Numbered from the stretch's first letter, positions 9,462-17,614 are shown. The stretch is 64,000 bases of DNA from Paenibacillus sp. G2S3 (GCF_030123105.1 NZ_CP126095.1:4464001-4528000), one strand, 5' to 3'. Numbers and translations are program-made. The notes: a model not told the origin generated them from the letters alone.

Positions 9462-9821
9462 CTAGGCCTTAGCTATAATGATGAACTCAGCCAGAAGCAC
9501 AAGTAAGGCAGTAGCTACGCCAAGCGAATTAATTACCGTTAAAGCATCTGGGTAGCTTTCTTTCTTAAATTGCGAGAATAAAGATACCATCCATAATACA
9601 CTGAAGAATAATGCGACCAATCCGGAAATAGCCTCACTATCCACTTTTCTACTTCGCATAAATAATCCAACAAGGCCAACAACTGTAAAAATCATGTATA
9701 TAACAAGCTCTATGGATGTGATGACAATCGCCTCGCCTGCAGAGAACAAATGCATTAACATGTATTGAATCCCTAAACAAATAAACACAAGCTGGTTAAA
9801 AGAAACTTTGCTCACTCTCAT
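9462..9821 (-). CDS. Small integral membrane protein, unknown function
   Basis: A 119-residue protein with four predicted membrane helices (about 8-22, 28-52, 65-83, 98-117) and short charged loops. An AAAGGAG site lies 7 nt before the ATG. I recognise no family or catalytic motif. It is transcribed alone, in the same direction as the RiPP operon but behind that operon's terminator, so it is probably not part of it. Confidence 0.7.
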   Translation of the reverse strand: MRVSKVSFNQLVFICLGIQYMLMHLFSAGEAIVITSIELVIYMIFTVVGLVGLFMRSRKVDSEAISGLVALFFSVLWMVSLFSQFKKESYPDALTVINSLGVATALLVLLAEFIIIAKA

Positions 9822-9860
9822 AGTTTATCTCCTTTTAATTTAAGTAAACTGCCACAAAAA

Positions 9861-9874
9861 AGATAACGCTTACA
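9861..9874 (-). promoter_or_regulatory. Candidate CcpA (cre) site and -10 element of the small membrane protein gene
   Basis: On the minus strand TGTAAGCGTTATCT matches the cre consensus TGWAANCGNTNWCA at 13 of 14 positions. It directly follows a TATAAT (9874-9879, minus strand), so CcpA binding would block initiation. This is based on pattern only. Confidence 0.4.
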
Positions 9875-9952
9875 TTATATCGAGGATTAAAATATTCCAC
9901 TGTGACTTTCAATACTCTTCCAAAAGCAGTTCAATCAAAAACAAGCCTTAAA

Positions 9953-9990
9953 CAAAAAAATCTCCTGGCAATATTGTTGCCGGAGATTTT
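9953..9990 (-). terminator. Terminator of the RiPP operon
   Basis: AAAATCTCC-TGGCAA pairs with TTGCC-GGAGATTTT. On the minus strand it is followed by TTTTTTTG. It lies downstream of the precursor peptide gene. Confidence 0.88.
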
Positions 9991-10025
9991 ATATTAAAGT
10001 TTTAATAATAATAATAATAATAATA

Positions 10026-10052
10026 CTGACATAAAGGATGTATTCAAAACAG
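10026..10052. repeat. Left copy of 27-bp inverted repeat flanking the precursor gene
   Basis: This 27-bp segment matches the reverse complement of 10293-10319 at 24 of 27 positions, including an uninterrupted 16-bp core GATGTATTCAAAACAG. It follows an (AAT)n microsatellite at 10003-10024. The pair brackets only the precursor gene. Confidence 0.85.
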
Positions 10053-10114
10053 CCAATTACTATCTAGTAAAACTTCGTCAAAAATAGGATCTCAATTCAT
10101 GATGTATAAATCCA

Positions 10115-10258
10115 CTAATTTTTAACAGCATTCAGCGCATCTAATTGGTCACTATGTCTTTTTTCTGTAAAAATAAGGCATAGGCACATACACCAGCAAG
10201 TTGCAAATGTTGAGACCATAGGAGCTACTTGTTGAGAAGCATTTTTATTAAGTTCCAT
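10115..10258 (-). CDS. RiPP precursor peptide with alternating-cysteine core (CLI_3235-like candidate)
   Basis: A 47-residue peptide too short for usual gene callers. It has a strong ribosome site (AAAGGAGG, about 10 nt before the ATG at 10258). The first 20 residues look like a leader (MELNKNASQQVAPMVSTFAT), followed by C21-W-C23-M-C25-L-C27 and then LIFTEKRHSDQLDALNAVKN. It is the last gene of an operon encoding a radical SAM/SPASM maturase and the acyl-carrier-like and P-loop accessory proteins known from clostridial Cys-rich peptide systems, which supports a precursor role. The four cysteines in every-other position could receive radical-SAM-installed thioether or other crosslinks. The cleavage site and the modification are not visible. 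A 93-bp gap separates it from the previous gene, so it may also have its own promoter. Confidence 0.8.
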   Translation of the reverse strand: MELNKNASQQVAPMVSTFATCWCMCLCLIFTEKRHSDQLDALNAVKN

Positions 10259-10292
10259 TATTTATTCCCCTCCTTTCAATTTGTCATAGGGT

Positions 10293-10319
10293 CTGTTTTG
10301 AATACATCTCTTATGCCAG
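10293..10319. repeat. Right copy of 27-bp inverted repeat flanking the precursor gene
   Basis: Reverse complement of the copy at 10026-10052 with three mismatches. It lies between the acyl-carrier-like gene and the ribosome site of the precursor. The segment between the two arms is 240 bp. No obvious target-site duplication is visible outside the arms. Confidence 0.85.
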
Positions 10320-10351
10320 CATTGAAAATATAGAGCGAGATTTCTATAACA

Positions 10352-10579
10352 CTACTTTAGATATTTTGGTATAACTTCAATAAGGTTTTCTACAGTTAAG
10401 TTTTTGATTTCACGGACAAAAGAATCATTGATTTGGAATCCAAGTTCGTTCTCAAGATCTGTTAAAATATAAATGATATTTCTAACAGACGTTACACCTA
10501 ATAGATTGGTCGTACTATCGAATTCTTTGACATAATTTTTGACTGTTTCTTCTATAACCTGTTCGCTTAGAGCCAACAA
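10352..10579 (-). CDS. Acyl-carrier-related peptide maturation protein (TIGR04067-like)
   Basis: A 75-residue, four-helix acyl-carrier-like protein starting at TTG (10579), with GGAGGGG about 8 nt upstream. A stretch such as TDLENELGFQINDSF resembles the helix 2-3 region of carrier proteins, but the usual DSL/DSx phosphopantetheine serine is not evident at the expected place. Acyl-carrier-related proteins without obvious attachment sites are described in radical SAM bacteriocin operons (TIGRFAM 'peptide maturation system acyl carrier-related protein'). It is 14 bp downstream of the P-loop accessory gene. It may act as a scaffold or recognition protein rather than as a true carrier. Confidence 0.72.
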   Translation of the reverse strand: MLALSEQVIEETVKNYVKEFDSTTNLLGVTSVRNIIYILTDLENELGFQINDSFVREIKNLTVENLIEVIPKYLK

Positions 10580-10593
10580 CTCCTTCCCCTCCT

Positions 10594-11655
10594 TTAAATC
10601 ATTGGAATATTATTTTGCAACTCACTTATAATTCTTCTGAAAGCATCTTCTTGACTTGTAGAATTAGAAACATTAAAAGTGTACATCCCCTCTTGAGAAT
10701 AGGAATTATTTTCTACTAAGTCTGGATAATCTACAGAATAGTATTCTAGTTGTCTTGCTTCTGGATTATATAGGCAAACATTCTCAGAAATATGATAGTA
10801 ATCAACATTGACACCATATTTGTACAAACAAGTAGACTTCATTTCTTTCAAATGAGATTCCTCGTAATTTCCGTAATACAAACTTAAGATTGTGATATCT
10901 GGTATAACTGCATTACCGATTAGGAAAGGTATATACCCATAGCCATTGGGAACTGCTGAGCTATACTTAAGAATGCTTCCCGGAACTCCAATAATGATGA
11001 CATCAGGTTTCTCAGCTTGTTCTATATATTTAATATAGGCATTAATACTCTCGACCTGTTCTGAAAACGTTAGACCATTACCGTCTATAATGTCTGGGAT
11101 TGTATGGTATCCCCATAATCTAGATAGTGCATTGCTGGAAATCAAACTCATCTTATATCCCAAATTGCGAAAGTTTTCACTTAGTTTAAGCTGCAAATTC
11201 CATTTCCCACAGTTTTCCCCCATCCCCATAATTAAAATGACCGGGACATCGATACTCGCTAGTGCATTCTGTTTCGATATAGAAATATGCTCTAGATTCA
11301 GACACTCCCAACCCTCTATGGTTGATTGGTTTAATACAGTTTTCAATTCAGCCTCGTACATAATATGTTTTCCCTTTTCTTCTGCAAGAGAAGATAACCG
11401 GCAGTAACCTGATTCATCAACTTGAAAATGAGGCTTACATAATAACAGTACATCCACTGAATTAATCAGATCATTTAAATAAAAGCTCTCTTCATCACAT
11501 ATTAGAGCCCTTTTAGTGTCGTCCACTTCGTCGAATGACTCCCAACCTTTTGGAACTACGGCATACGTCAGCTCAAATTTCTGAAGCTCACTTTCTGCTA
11601 GCAATAAAGGCATCAGACCTTTATGAAAAGGGTAAACCGCCAGTTTGTTCTTCAC
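10594..11655 (-). CDS. Peptide maturation system protein, TIGR04066-like, with P-loop
   Basis: A 353-residue cytoplasmic protein. The N-terminal half (1-135) begins with LAVYPFHKGLMPLLLAESEL. The second half has a Walker-A-like G144-MGENCG-K151 after a beta strand (VILIMGMG), then a Rossmann-like alternation of strands and helices and a VPGSI turn. It overlaps the radical SAM gene by 4 bp, so the two are coupled. The family name 'peptide maturation system protein TIGR04066' is from memory of TIGRFAM models for clostridial natural-product clusters, and its reaction is unknown. The P-loop suggests nucleotide-dependent action, possibly in directing or activating the precursor. Confidence 0.72.
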   Translation of the reverse strand: MKNKLAVYPFHKGLMPLLLAESELQKFELTYAVVPKGWESFDEVDDTKRALICDEESFYLNDLINSVDVLLLCKPHFQVDESGYCRLSSLAEEKGKHIMYEAELKTVLNQSTIEGWECLNLEHISISKQNALASIDVPVILIMGMGENCGKWNLQLKLSENFRNLGYKMSLISSNALSRLWGYHTIPDIIDGNGLTFSEQVESINAYIKYIEQAEKPDVIIIGVPGSILKYSSAVPNGYGYIPFLIGNAVIPDITILSLYYGNYEESHLKEMKSTCLYKYGVNVDYYHISENVCLYNPEARQLEYYSVDYPDLVENNSYSQEGMYTFNVSNSTSQEDAFRRIISELQNNIPMI

Positions 11656-13070
11656 AGTGAAATATCCTCTCTTGTAAACTGATATTTAAATTCCCTCGTC
11701 ATCGTATAGTTCTTTAAATTCTCTAAAGCCGACGCTTTAACTCTGTTGCATTTGCTAAGCTTATAGCTTTCTGAATAATGTTCATCCTTTCCATTATCCG
11801 CTGCAGCGGGGCATATGGAGCAGCAATGAAAAGCCCAGCATTCTTTACAGTTTTGTTCCGTAACTGCTCCGACATTCAGAATCTCTCGTACTTTTTTTAT
11901 ATCAAAACCATCCTGAAGGTTTCCCATTTTCATAAGTGAAGAATTTTCATCTATACGCTCACAAGGAAATAAATTGCCGTTTACATCTACAAATAGTTTT
12001 TTCAATCCTGGTACACAAGTCCCACTAGGATGAGCTACTTTCGGAGTCTCCTTGATTGGCGAAAGAAACTCTTTGTAGCTATAAATGGTCTCAATATCAC
12101 GTTTATGAAAAGCCACAGGCTCTTCTTTTATTTTGCCTAGTAGCAATAGATATGCCTTCAAAGCTTCGTAATTTCGTTCTTCAAAATAAGCCTCACCATA
12201 AACGAATTCCGTCTCTGTATAGTTCATGGATAGTGTATTAAAGTTAACTTTAGAGAGGTCACTCACTCCTTCTCCAGCTCTAAAGTAATCAAAGATCTCT
12301 TCGAACTTACCATCTGGACTAATAACTGTATTGAACTTCAGTTTCTTATACAGATCAGGATAGTTGTCTCTAATATGTACAACATTACGGTATACAATCT
12401 CGTAGGAACCACGTCCATTAACAAACGTCCTATTTTCATTATGAACATCCTTCGGTCCATCCAAGCTAATCATAATGGATATGTTAAAATCACGAACTTC
12501 CCTTGCGAAACTATCATCCAGTAGTGTGCCATTCGTAGTCATTCCAAAGGAGATCTCTTTGCCGCTTACTTTCTCCTGAGTATATTTCATAGTATCTATT
12601 ATGAGTTTTTTTTCAATCAAAGGCTCCCCACCATAAAAAGCCACATGCAAATGGTCCACGTCTTTAGAATGGTCTACTAGGAAATCAATCCCTTGCTGCA
12701 AAGTATCCCAGGTTATATTCAGAGCAGAATGTGAACGATTATTATAAATTTCATTGCTAGAGTATGGACAGTAACCACAACGCAAGTTGCAATTTTGAGA
12801 CATCTGAAAAGTGATTGAATTAACACAACGCTCTAACTGGTACTCCAACATTTGACTTGCCGGATGCTCTATTTGTAGAATCGGAGATTCAGCTAGAAGC
12901 CCCCTTTGTTGAAAATCTTTAAGCACATTTACATCTGCTTCCTCATAACTGCCCTCAGAAATATGACTTAACGCTTCATACTGATTCTGTTTGATTTTAT
13001 AAATACTGTTTCTATTCATATCATAGACGTAATGCAGATTCGCTCTCGTTTGAAAAGGAATAAAAGGCAT
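11652..13070 (-). CDS. Radical SAM/SPASM peptide maturase (CcpM-like)
   Basis: A 472-residue enzyme. Residues 1-80 may form a PqqD-like recognition region. The radical SAM cluster motif is C94-NLR-C98-GY-C101, followed by the SAM-binding FYGGEP and TTNGTLL segments. The C-terminal SPASM domain has many cysteines (GTCVPG, LFPCERID, NCKECWAFHCCSICP, SKCNR) able to hold auxiliary 4Fe-4S clusters. Enzymes of this type crosslink Cys, Trp or other side chains of ribosomal peptides. The start at 13070 has GGGAGG 9 nt upstream and lies inside the exporter gene, overlapping it by 50 bp. Its substrate is most likely the CWCMCLC peptide two genes downstream. The name CcpM follows the TIGR04068 model and is a family-level assignment. 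Confidence 0.88.
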   Translation of the reverse strand: MPFIPFQTRANLHYVYDMNRNSIYKIKQNQYEALSHISEGSYEEADVNVLKDFQQRGLLAESPILQIEHPASQMLEYQLERCVNSITFQMSQNCNLRCGYCPYSSNEIYNNRSHSALNITWDTLQQGIDFLVDHSKDVDHLHVAFYGGEPLIEKKLIIDTMKYTQEKVSGKEISFGMTTNGTLLDDSFAREVRDFNISIMISLDGPKDVHNENRTFVNGRGSYEIVYRNVVHIRDNYPDLYKKLKFNTVISPDGKFEEIFDYFRAGEGVSDLSKVNFNTLSMNYTETEFVYGEAYFEERNYEALKAYLLLLGKIKEEPVAFHKRDIETIYSYKEFLSPIKETPKVAHPSGTCVPGLKKLFVDVNGNLFPCERIDENSSLMKMGNLQDGFDIKKVREILNVGAVTEQNCKECWAFHCCSICPAAADNGKDEHYSESYKLSKCNRVKASALENLKNYTMTREFKYQFTREDISL

Positions 13071-14808
13071 CCGGGGTTTCCTCCCTTTGAGTACTAGTAA
13101 TCATATCTCTAAAACTCTCCTGAGATGTGTACAGCTCATCAAAAGTACCTATCCCAAGAACCTTGCCACCATTTAAATAAATGATCTTATCTAATCTCTT
13201 CAATACTTCCGGTCGATGCGTGATCATGATAGTCATCATATAACGATCTGAAGATAACAATTCCTCGTTAAAAACCTGCTCTGAATAATAGTCATAGCTT
13301 GAGGTTGCTTCATCCAATAGCAGAATTTTTGTGTTCTTACGTGCTAATGTTCGGGCAAGTGTTATTTTTTGTTTTTGTCCGCCTGATAGTTTAGCGCCAT
13401 TGTAGCCAATTCGAGTGTCCATTTTTTCCGGTAGATCTTGGATAAATGAATATGCTCCTGACTGTTTGCAGCTTTCCAATATTTCAGTATTTGTAAGCTC
13501 TTCAGAAATGTTGATATTGTTCGCCACAGTATCATTGAAAAGATAATTGTTTTGAGCCATCAAACTCCATATCGAGCGATAGGATTCAAAAGTATACTCT
13601 TTAACATCTTTATCGTTTATTTTAATGCTGCCTTCAGTAGGCTCGTAGAATCTTAGCAGCAGATTTACAACGGATGATTTGCCACTTCCGTTCAAACCAA
13701 TAATCGCTACTTTCTCACCTTTTTGAATAGTGAAACTAACCTGATCCAGAGCTTTTTCATTCTCATAAACTAATGATACATTTTCGAATTTAAGCTCATT
13801 GATAGATATTGATTCTAATAATTCCTTCGCTTCTGGTTTATCAATTTCAGCATCCGTATTCAGAAATCTTAAAAAACGCTCAAAAGCTGGTTTCACGCTG
13901 GATAATTGAGTAATCAAATACGATATGATAGTAATTGGTTCAAATACCAGTGAGGAGTAAGAAATGAAAGATACCAGTCCGCCAATAGTGATTTCATTTT
14001 TTTGGATTAACCAAGCACCGTATAAGTAAAGACCACAAGTAAACAATGTAGACATAAATGATCCAGAAATACTGTCAATAAACCCATACCGCATTAGCTT
14101 GGATTTAGCATTTTTACTTTCATCCAGATTCACTTTCAGTTTCGCTAGTCGGTTGCCAGTAATCCCCCATACTTTTATCGCTTCAATACCACTAATTGCA
14201 TCCCCTAACCATTCTGAGAAATTTGATTGCAAATGCATAATGCTTTCATAAACCTTTACCTGCTTTTTATATAAATAACTGCTAATTAGCATTTTGACTG
14301 GAATTGTAGCAAGCATAACTAAGGTCAATTTCCAGTTAATATAAAACAAGGCTGTTAAGCCCGCGAAAACTTTAAATAGATTAACGAAAGATGTTAAAAA
14401 TTGCGTGTCTGTCAAAGATGATATGTTGGCGATATCTTGAAAAAGCTCTGACATCACTACTGAGAAATTTCTGTCTTTAAAAAATTTCGTACGTACGGAT
14501 AATACATGTTTACAAGCTTTCTTATTTAAGTCATAGGGTATTCTCACACTTATTTCCTTGTAGTAATAGAATTGAAATATGCCAAGTAATTGTTGGATAA
14601 GGAATACTAAAAAAATCAGTCCTACGTATTGTATAACTCGATAAAAATCCAAATCTAGAATACCAATGTCAATAAGCTGCTTGGTAAACCAAGGAGTCAA
14701 AAAGCTCCCTATAGAAGTCACCAACATTACAATACTGATTATCCAAATGTTTTTACGGTAAGGATGAAATAACTCTTTAATGCTGATCCATACTACATTG
14801 TATTTCAT
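13021..14808 (-). CDS. ABC exporter, fused membrane and ATPase domains
   Basis: A half-transporter of 595 residues from the ATG at 14808, which has GGGGAG 9 nt upstream; the frame stays open to 14868. The first about 320 residues carry six membrane helices. The ATPase domain has Walker A GLNGSGKSS, signature LSGGQKQK and Walker B ILLLDEATS. There is no C39 peptidase domain at the N-terminus, so leader removal, if it occurs, must be done by another protease. None is encoded in this operon. By position it should export the modified peptide as a homodimer. Confidence 0.88.
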   Translation of the reverse strand: MKYNVVWISIKELFHPYRKNIWIISIVMLVTSIGSFLTPWFTKQLIDIGILDLDFYRVIQYVGLIFLVFLIQQLLGIFQFYYYKEISVRIPYDLNKKACKHVLSVRTKFFKDRNFSVVMSELFQDIANISSLTDTQFLTSFVNLFKVFAGLTALFYINWKLTLVMLATIPVKMLISSYLYKKQVKVYESIMHLQSNFSEWLGDAISGIEAIKVWGITGNRLAKLKVNLDESKNAKSKLMRYGFIDSISGSFMSTLFTCGLYLYGAWLIQKNEITIGGLVSFISYSSLVFEPITIISYLITQLSSVKPAFERFLRFLNTDAEIDKPEAKELLESISINELKFENVSLVYENEKALDQVSFTIQKGEKVAIIGLNGSGKSSVVNLLLRFYEPTEGSIKINDKDVKEYTFESYRSIWSLMAQNNYLFNDTVANNINISEELTNTEILESCKQSGAYSFIQDLPEKMDTRIGYNGAKLSGGQKQKITLARTLARKNTKILLLDEATSSYDYYSEQVFNEELLSSDRYMMTIMITHRPEVLKRLDKIIYLNGGKVLGIGTFDELYTSQESFRDMITSTQREETPDAFYSFSNESESALRL

Positions 14809-14845
14809 TTCACATAACTCCCCGCGACATATACTGGGACTAGCC

Positions 14846-14947
14846 TCATCCCATCTCAATACCAACAAAAAGAACCATAAAAACTACAATAGCTATCAAC
14901 GCACCTACAATAACGATCGTTTTAGGTGATCTTTTGCCCCTGTCCAT
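14846..14947 (-). CDS. 33-residue single-helix membrane peptide
   Basis: A very small gene that a length cutoff would miss. The ATG at 14947 has an ideal AAGGAGG 9 nt upstream. It encodes MDRGKRSPKT followed by one membrane helix (about 11-29, ending VLFVGIEMG). The basic N-terminus predicts N-in topology. It sits 19 bp after the ABC-2 permease gene and 37 bp before the exporter gene, so it is co-transcribed with both. It could be a small subunit or regulator of either transporter, or an immunity peptide. It has no cysteine and is unlikely to be a second precursor. Confidence 0.65.
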   Translation of the reverse strand: MDRGKRSPKTIVIVGALIAIVVFMVLFVGIEMG

Positions 14948-14966
14948 TTCAATACCTCCTTTTTAT

Positions 14967-15764
14967 CTACGCATGTATATCTCTTTTTCCAAATGAAATA
15001 TAGGTGACAGACAAACTGATAGCTATGATAATCACAGGGATCAGCACCACTTCCATAAAGCTCTTTGCTCCGGTTAGGACTATATGCTGTGAATTGACGA
15101 CGTAGATTCCGGAAAACTTCATAACCTGGGTCGTTAAAGCATGGTCTGAAATCCCCCTTAACCATGCAGAGGAAGCATCACGGAAATAACCGGATATCAT
15201 GAAGTCACCGAATATAATTAGAAAAGTTACAACCACCGCTGAGGCCGTTCTTTTAATAAGAATGCCTACCATAATGATTAGAGCCGCATAAGCTGATAAA
15301 TAAAGAACATTTAATCCCAATACACGGGAAACCTGAATCAAGTCAGCATTTAAATTACGATTACCGATGTCAGTCCCGATTATCAAAGCAGCTATCATAT
15401 AAGCGAGATAAAACACTACTGTAAATTGTAAAATCCACCATATAATAATTTTTAAGACAGAAAGGTATTTTCCCGTGATGTAGATAAACCTACTTTGTCC
15501 AGAAGCAAGGATCACTTTGATAGATCCATATTCAAATCCTTCGGTTGCAAAAAAGCATACATAGACTGGAATAATAAAATAAAAAAATAAAGATAAAGGC
15601 GTCACAATCGTTAAGGGTTCCGCAAGATTACCGATTTCAAAACCTGCTTTACTGCCAGTCCAGAATGCTAATACTAGGCTAGCTGTAAGGAACAGCAGAG
15701 AAATCCCCTTAAACATGATATCCCTTCTCATAAAGTAAGACTCAGCTCTCAGAAAATCCCTCAT
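14967..15764 (-). CDS. ABC-2 type transporter permease
   Basis: A 265-residue protein with about six membrane helices (around 18-36, 53-72, 107-135, 150-182, 185-200 and 230-255), and a FATEGFEYGSIKVILASGQSR segment typical of the ABC-2 permeases in bacteriocin immunity (NatB/LanE-G-like). It starts 3 bp after the ATPase gene. In RiPP operons, such two-component ABC-2 systems usually protect the producer by expelling the peptide. Export function is the alternative. Confidence 0.82.
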   Translation of the reverse strand: MRDFLRAESYFMRRDIMFKGISLLFLTASLVLAFWTGSKAGFEIGNLAEPLTIVTPLSLFFYFIIPVYVCFFATEGFEYGSIKVILASGQSRFIYITGKYLSVLKIIIWWILQFTVVFYLAYMIAALIIGTDIGNRNLNADLIQVSRVLGLNVLYLSAYAALIIMVGILIKRTASAVVVTFLIIFGDFMISGYFRDASSAWLRGISDHALTTQVMKFSGIYVVNSQHIVLTGAKSFMEVVLIPVIIIAISLSVTYISFGKRDIHA

Positions 15765-15767
15765 TGC

Positions 15768-16679
15768 TCATTCTCCTATCAGATCCATGTAATAATGCTC
15801 AAGATTTGTTGTGGACAGGTTGATTCCTTCAAGTGGAATCCCTTGTTTAATTAACGTTGACATTAACTGTTCAAGATCTGTCAAATCCTTGGGAACCAAT
15901 ATTTCTCCGGATTCTGACAATGTGATCGAATGAATATTAAGATCGTTCTTGAGCACGTTTATGGCTGCTTCTATTTCAACGGTCTTAATGCAAATTTGCG
16001 TTTCGGCTGATTGCAAGAGTTCTTCCACAGAGACTTCCTTAATGAACTGCCCTTTATGAATAAACCCGAATTTGGTAGCTAACAATTGGAGTTCACTCAA
16101 AATGTGGCTGGAAATCAAGATGGTAACCCCTTTTTCATGTGCCAGCTTAGCCAATAATTTTCTCATTTCTACAATTCCTGCAGGATCAAGTCCATTAATC
16201 GGTTCATCCAAAACTAAAAATTCCGGTTCGTTGAGAAGGGAGATAGCCAGCCCTAAGCGTTGACGCATACCCAGAGAATATTCTGATGTATTTTTGTTTT
16301 CAACGTCCGTTAGTCCCACCAGATTCAGTACATCTTTAATTCTGTTGAGATCCGAAATACCATGAATCTTGCAATAAAAGCTTAAATTCTCTTCGGCGTT
16401 CATATGGGGATAGAGGGCAGGAAGCTCTATTAAAACCCCCATTTTTTTTCTGACCCGTGCGATGTCCTTCTCACTACTTTTACCCATCAATTGGATAGTC
16501 CCTTTTGTAGGATAAACTAATCCACTAATTATTTTCATGAGTGTGGTTTTACCTGCTCCGTTCTCACCTACAAAGCCATAGATATCACCCTGTTTAATCT
16601 GCATATTTATATTTTGAAGCGCATTTGCACTGCCATACTGTTTAGTTAATCCCTCAGCTTCAAAGATTGTTGTATTCAT
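15768..16679 (-). CDS. ABC-2 transporter ATP-binding protein, probable immunity transporter
   Basis: A 303-residue ATPase and first gene of the RiPP operon. Walker A is GENGAGKTT, the signature is YSLGMRQR and Walker B is FLVLDEPIN, and the sequence after about 215 forms the C-terminal domain found in lantibiotic immunity (LanF/BcrA-like) ATPases. A GGAGG site lies upstream of the ATG. It pairs with the ABC-2 permease encoded immediately downstream. The position at the head of the operon would give the cell immunity before it makes the peptide. Confidence 0.87.
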   Translation of the reverse strand: MNTTIFEAEGLTKQYGSANALQNINMQIKQGDIYGFVGENGAGKTTLMKIISGLVYPTKGTIQLMGKSSEKDIARVRKKMGVLIELPALYPHMNAEENLSFYCKIHGISDLNRIKDVLNLVGLTDVENKNTSEYSLGMRQRLGLAISLLNEPEFLVLDEPINGLDPAGIVEMRKLLAKLAHEKGVTILISSHILSELQLLATKFGFIHKGQFIKEVSVEELLQSAETQICIKTVEIEAAINVLKNDLNIHSITLSESGEILVPKDLTDLEQLMSTLIKQGIPLEGINLSTTNLEHYYMDLIGE

Positions 16680-16820
16680 TTTTCAACTCCTCCATAGCCT
16701 CTGCTACTACTAATTGATATTAAATTAGCATGTTTACTAGACTTACTAATCGCCATGGTAAAAAACACGGGAATAAATGTAACTTTCGCCACTTCCAAGT
16801 GATCCCTAAAAGGATAAAGG

Positions 16821-16848
16821 TTGATTATACTCCCATATAATGTATTAT
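16821..16848 (+). promoter_or_regulatory. Candidate promoter of the Agr-like regulator pair
   Basis: TTGATT (16821-16826) is followed after 16 nt by TATTAT (16843-16848), about 28 bp before the start codon of the LytTR regulator. The 197-bp divergent region must also hold the RiPP operon promoter. I could not identify a convincing pair of LytTR-type direct repeats in it. Confidence 0.45.
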
Positions 16849-16876
16849 TATTTATAGCACAGGAGGGGAATTTCAG

Positions 16877-17614
16877 ATGATAAATATTGCTATTTGTGAT
16901 GATGATTTCAAGACAACAGAATGTATTGAGAGATTGATCATTAACCATCCCATTCAGCAGACCGTAAAGATAGAGGTATCCATATTCTATTCTGGTGAAA
17001 GTTTCACGAAAGCCATTCAACATGGTTGTCCATTTGATATTATTTTTATGGATATAGAAATGAAAGGAATAAGCGGAATAACCGCGGGTCATATATTACG
17101 GAGAGATTGTGATAATGATAGGGTTCGATTGATTTACGTATCGAGCCACGAAGAGTATCATGTTCAACTATTTGACGTTCAACCTTCTGGTTTTATAAAG
17201 AAGCCTATACATAACGAGTCTTTTGAAAAAAAACTAATCTCTATGATTCAGCAAATAAAGGTCAAACGTCAGCAAAGCCAACCAAAATTACTGCCTGTAC
17301 ACCAAAGTGGAACTAAACTACTTATTCCAATCCGTAATATTATGTACTTGGCAAGTGACCGCCGAAAAATCATTTTGCAAACAACGGAAGATCAAACGGA
17401 ATATTACAGTACTTTATCTATAGAAGAAGAAAAGCTACCATCGAAGCAGTTTGTGCGGATTCATCAATCGTATCTTGTGAATTTCGATTACATCAAACAA
17501 ATTCAGGGCAAAAAAATTGTATTGACGAGTGGGGAAGAACTTCCGATCAGCGATAAGCAAAGCACCGTAGTGAAAAAGAGCTATTTGCAATTCAGGGGGA
17601 GTCTGCTTGAATAA
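16877..17614 (+). CDS. LytTR-family response regulator (AgrA-like)
   Basis: A 245-residue regulator with an AGGAGGGG site before the ATG. The receiver has the acidic pair in ICDDD and the phosphoacceptor Asp in IIFMDIEMKG. The C-terminal LytTR DNA-binding domain spans about 145-240, with the usual FVRIHQSYLVNFDYIKQI. Regulators of this class bind direct repeats upstream of bacteriocin and quorum-sensing operons. It is divergent from the RiPP operon and overlaps the kinase gene by 8 bp. The likely target is the intergenic region shared with the operon. Confidence 0.9.
   Translation: MINIAICDDDFKTTECIERLIINHPIQQTVKIEVSIFYSGESFTKAIQHGCPFDIIFMDIEMKGISGITAGHILRRDCDNDRVRLIYVSSHEEYHVQLFDVQPSGFIKKPIHNESFEKKLISMIQQIKVKRQQSQPKLLPVHQSGTKLLIPIRNIMYLASDRRKIILQTTEDQTEYYSTLSIEEEKLPSKQFVRIHQSYLVNFDYIKQIQGKKIVLTSGEELPISDKQSTVVKKSYLQFRGSLLE

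Noticed and set aside
10003..10024. Repetitive (AAT)n stretch, considered as part of a CRISPR or regulatory array
   Set aside because: It is a simple trinucleotide microsatellite without spacers; it is only noted as neighbour of the inverted repeat.
14846..14947. 33-residue peptide considered as a second RiPP precursor
   Set aside because: It has no Cys, Ser or Thr-rich core and is mostly a membrane helix.
16676..17092. 138-residue minus-strand open frame upstream of the ABC-2 ATPase
   Set aside because: It runs antisense through the LytTR gene and the divergent promoter region and resembles no protein family.
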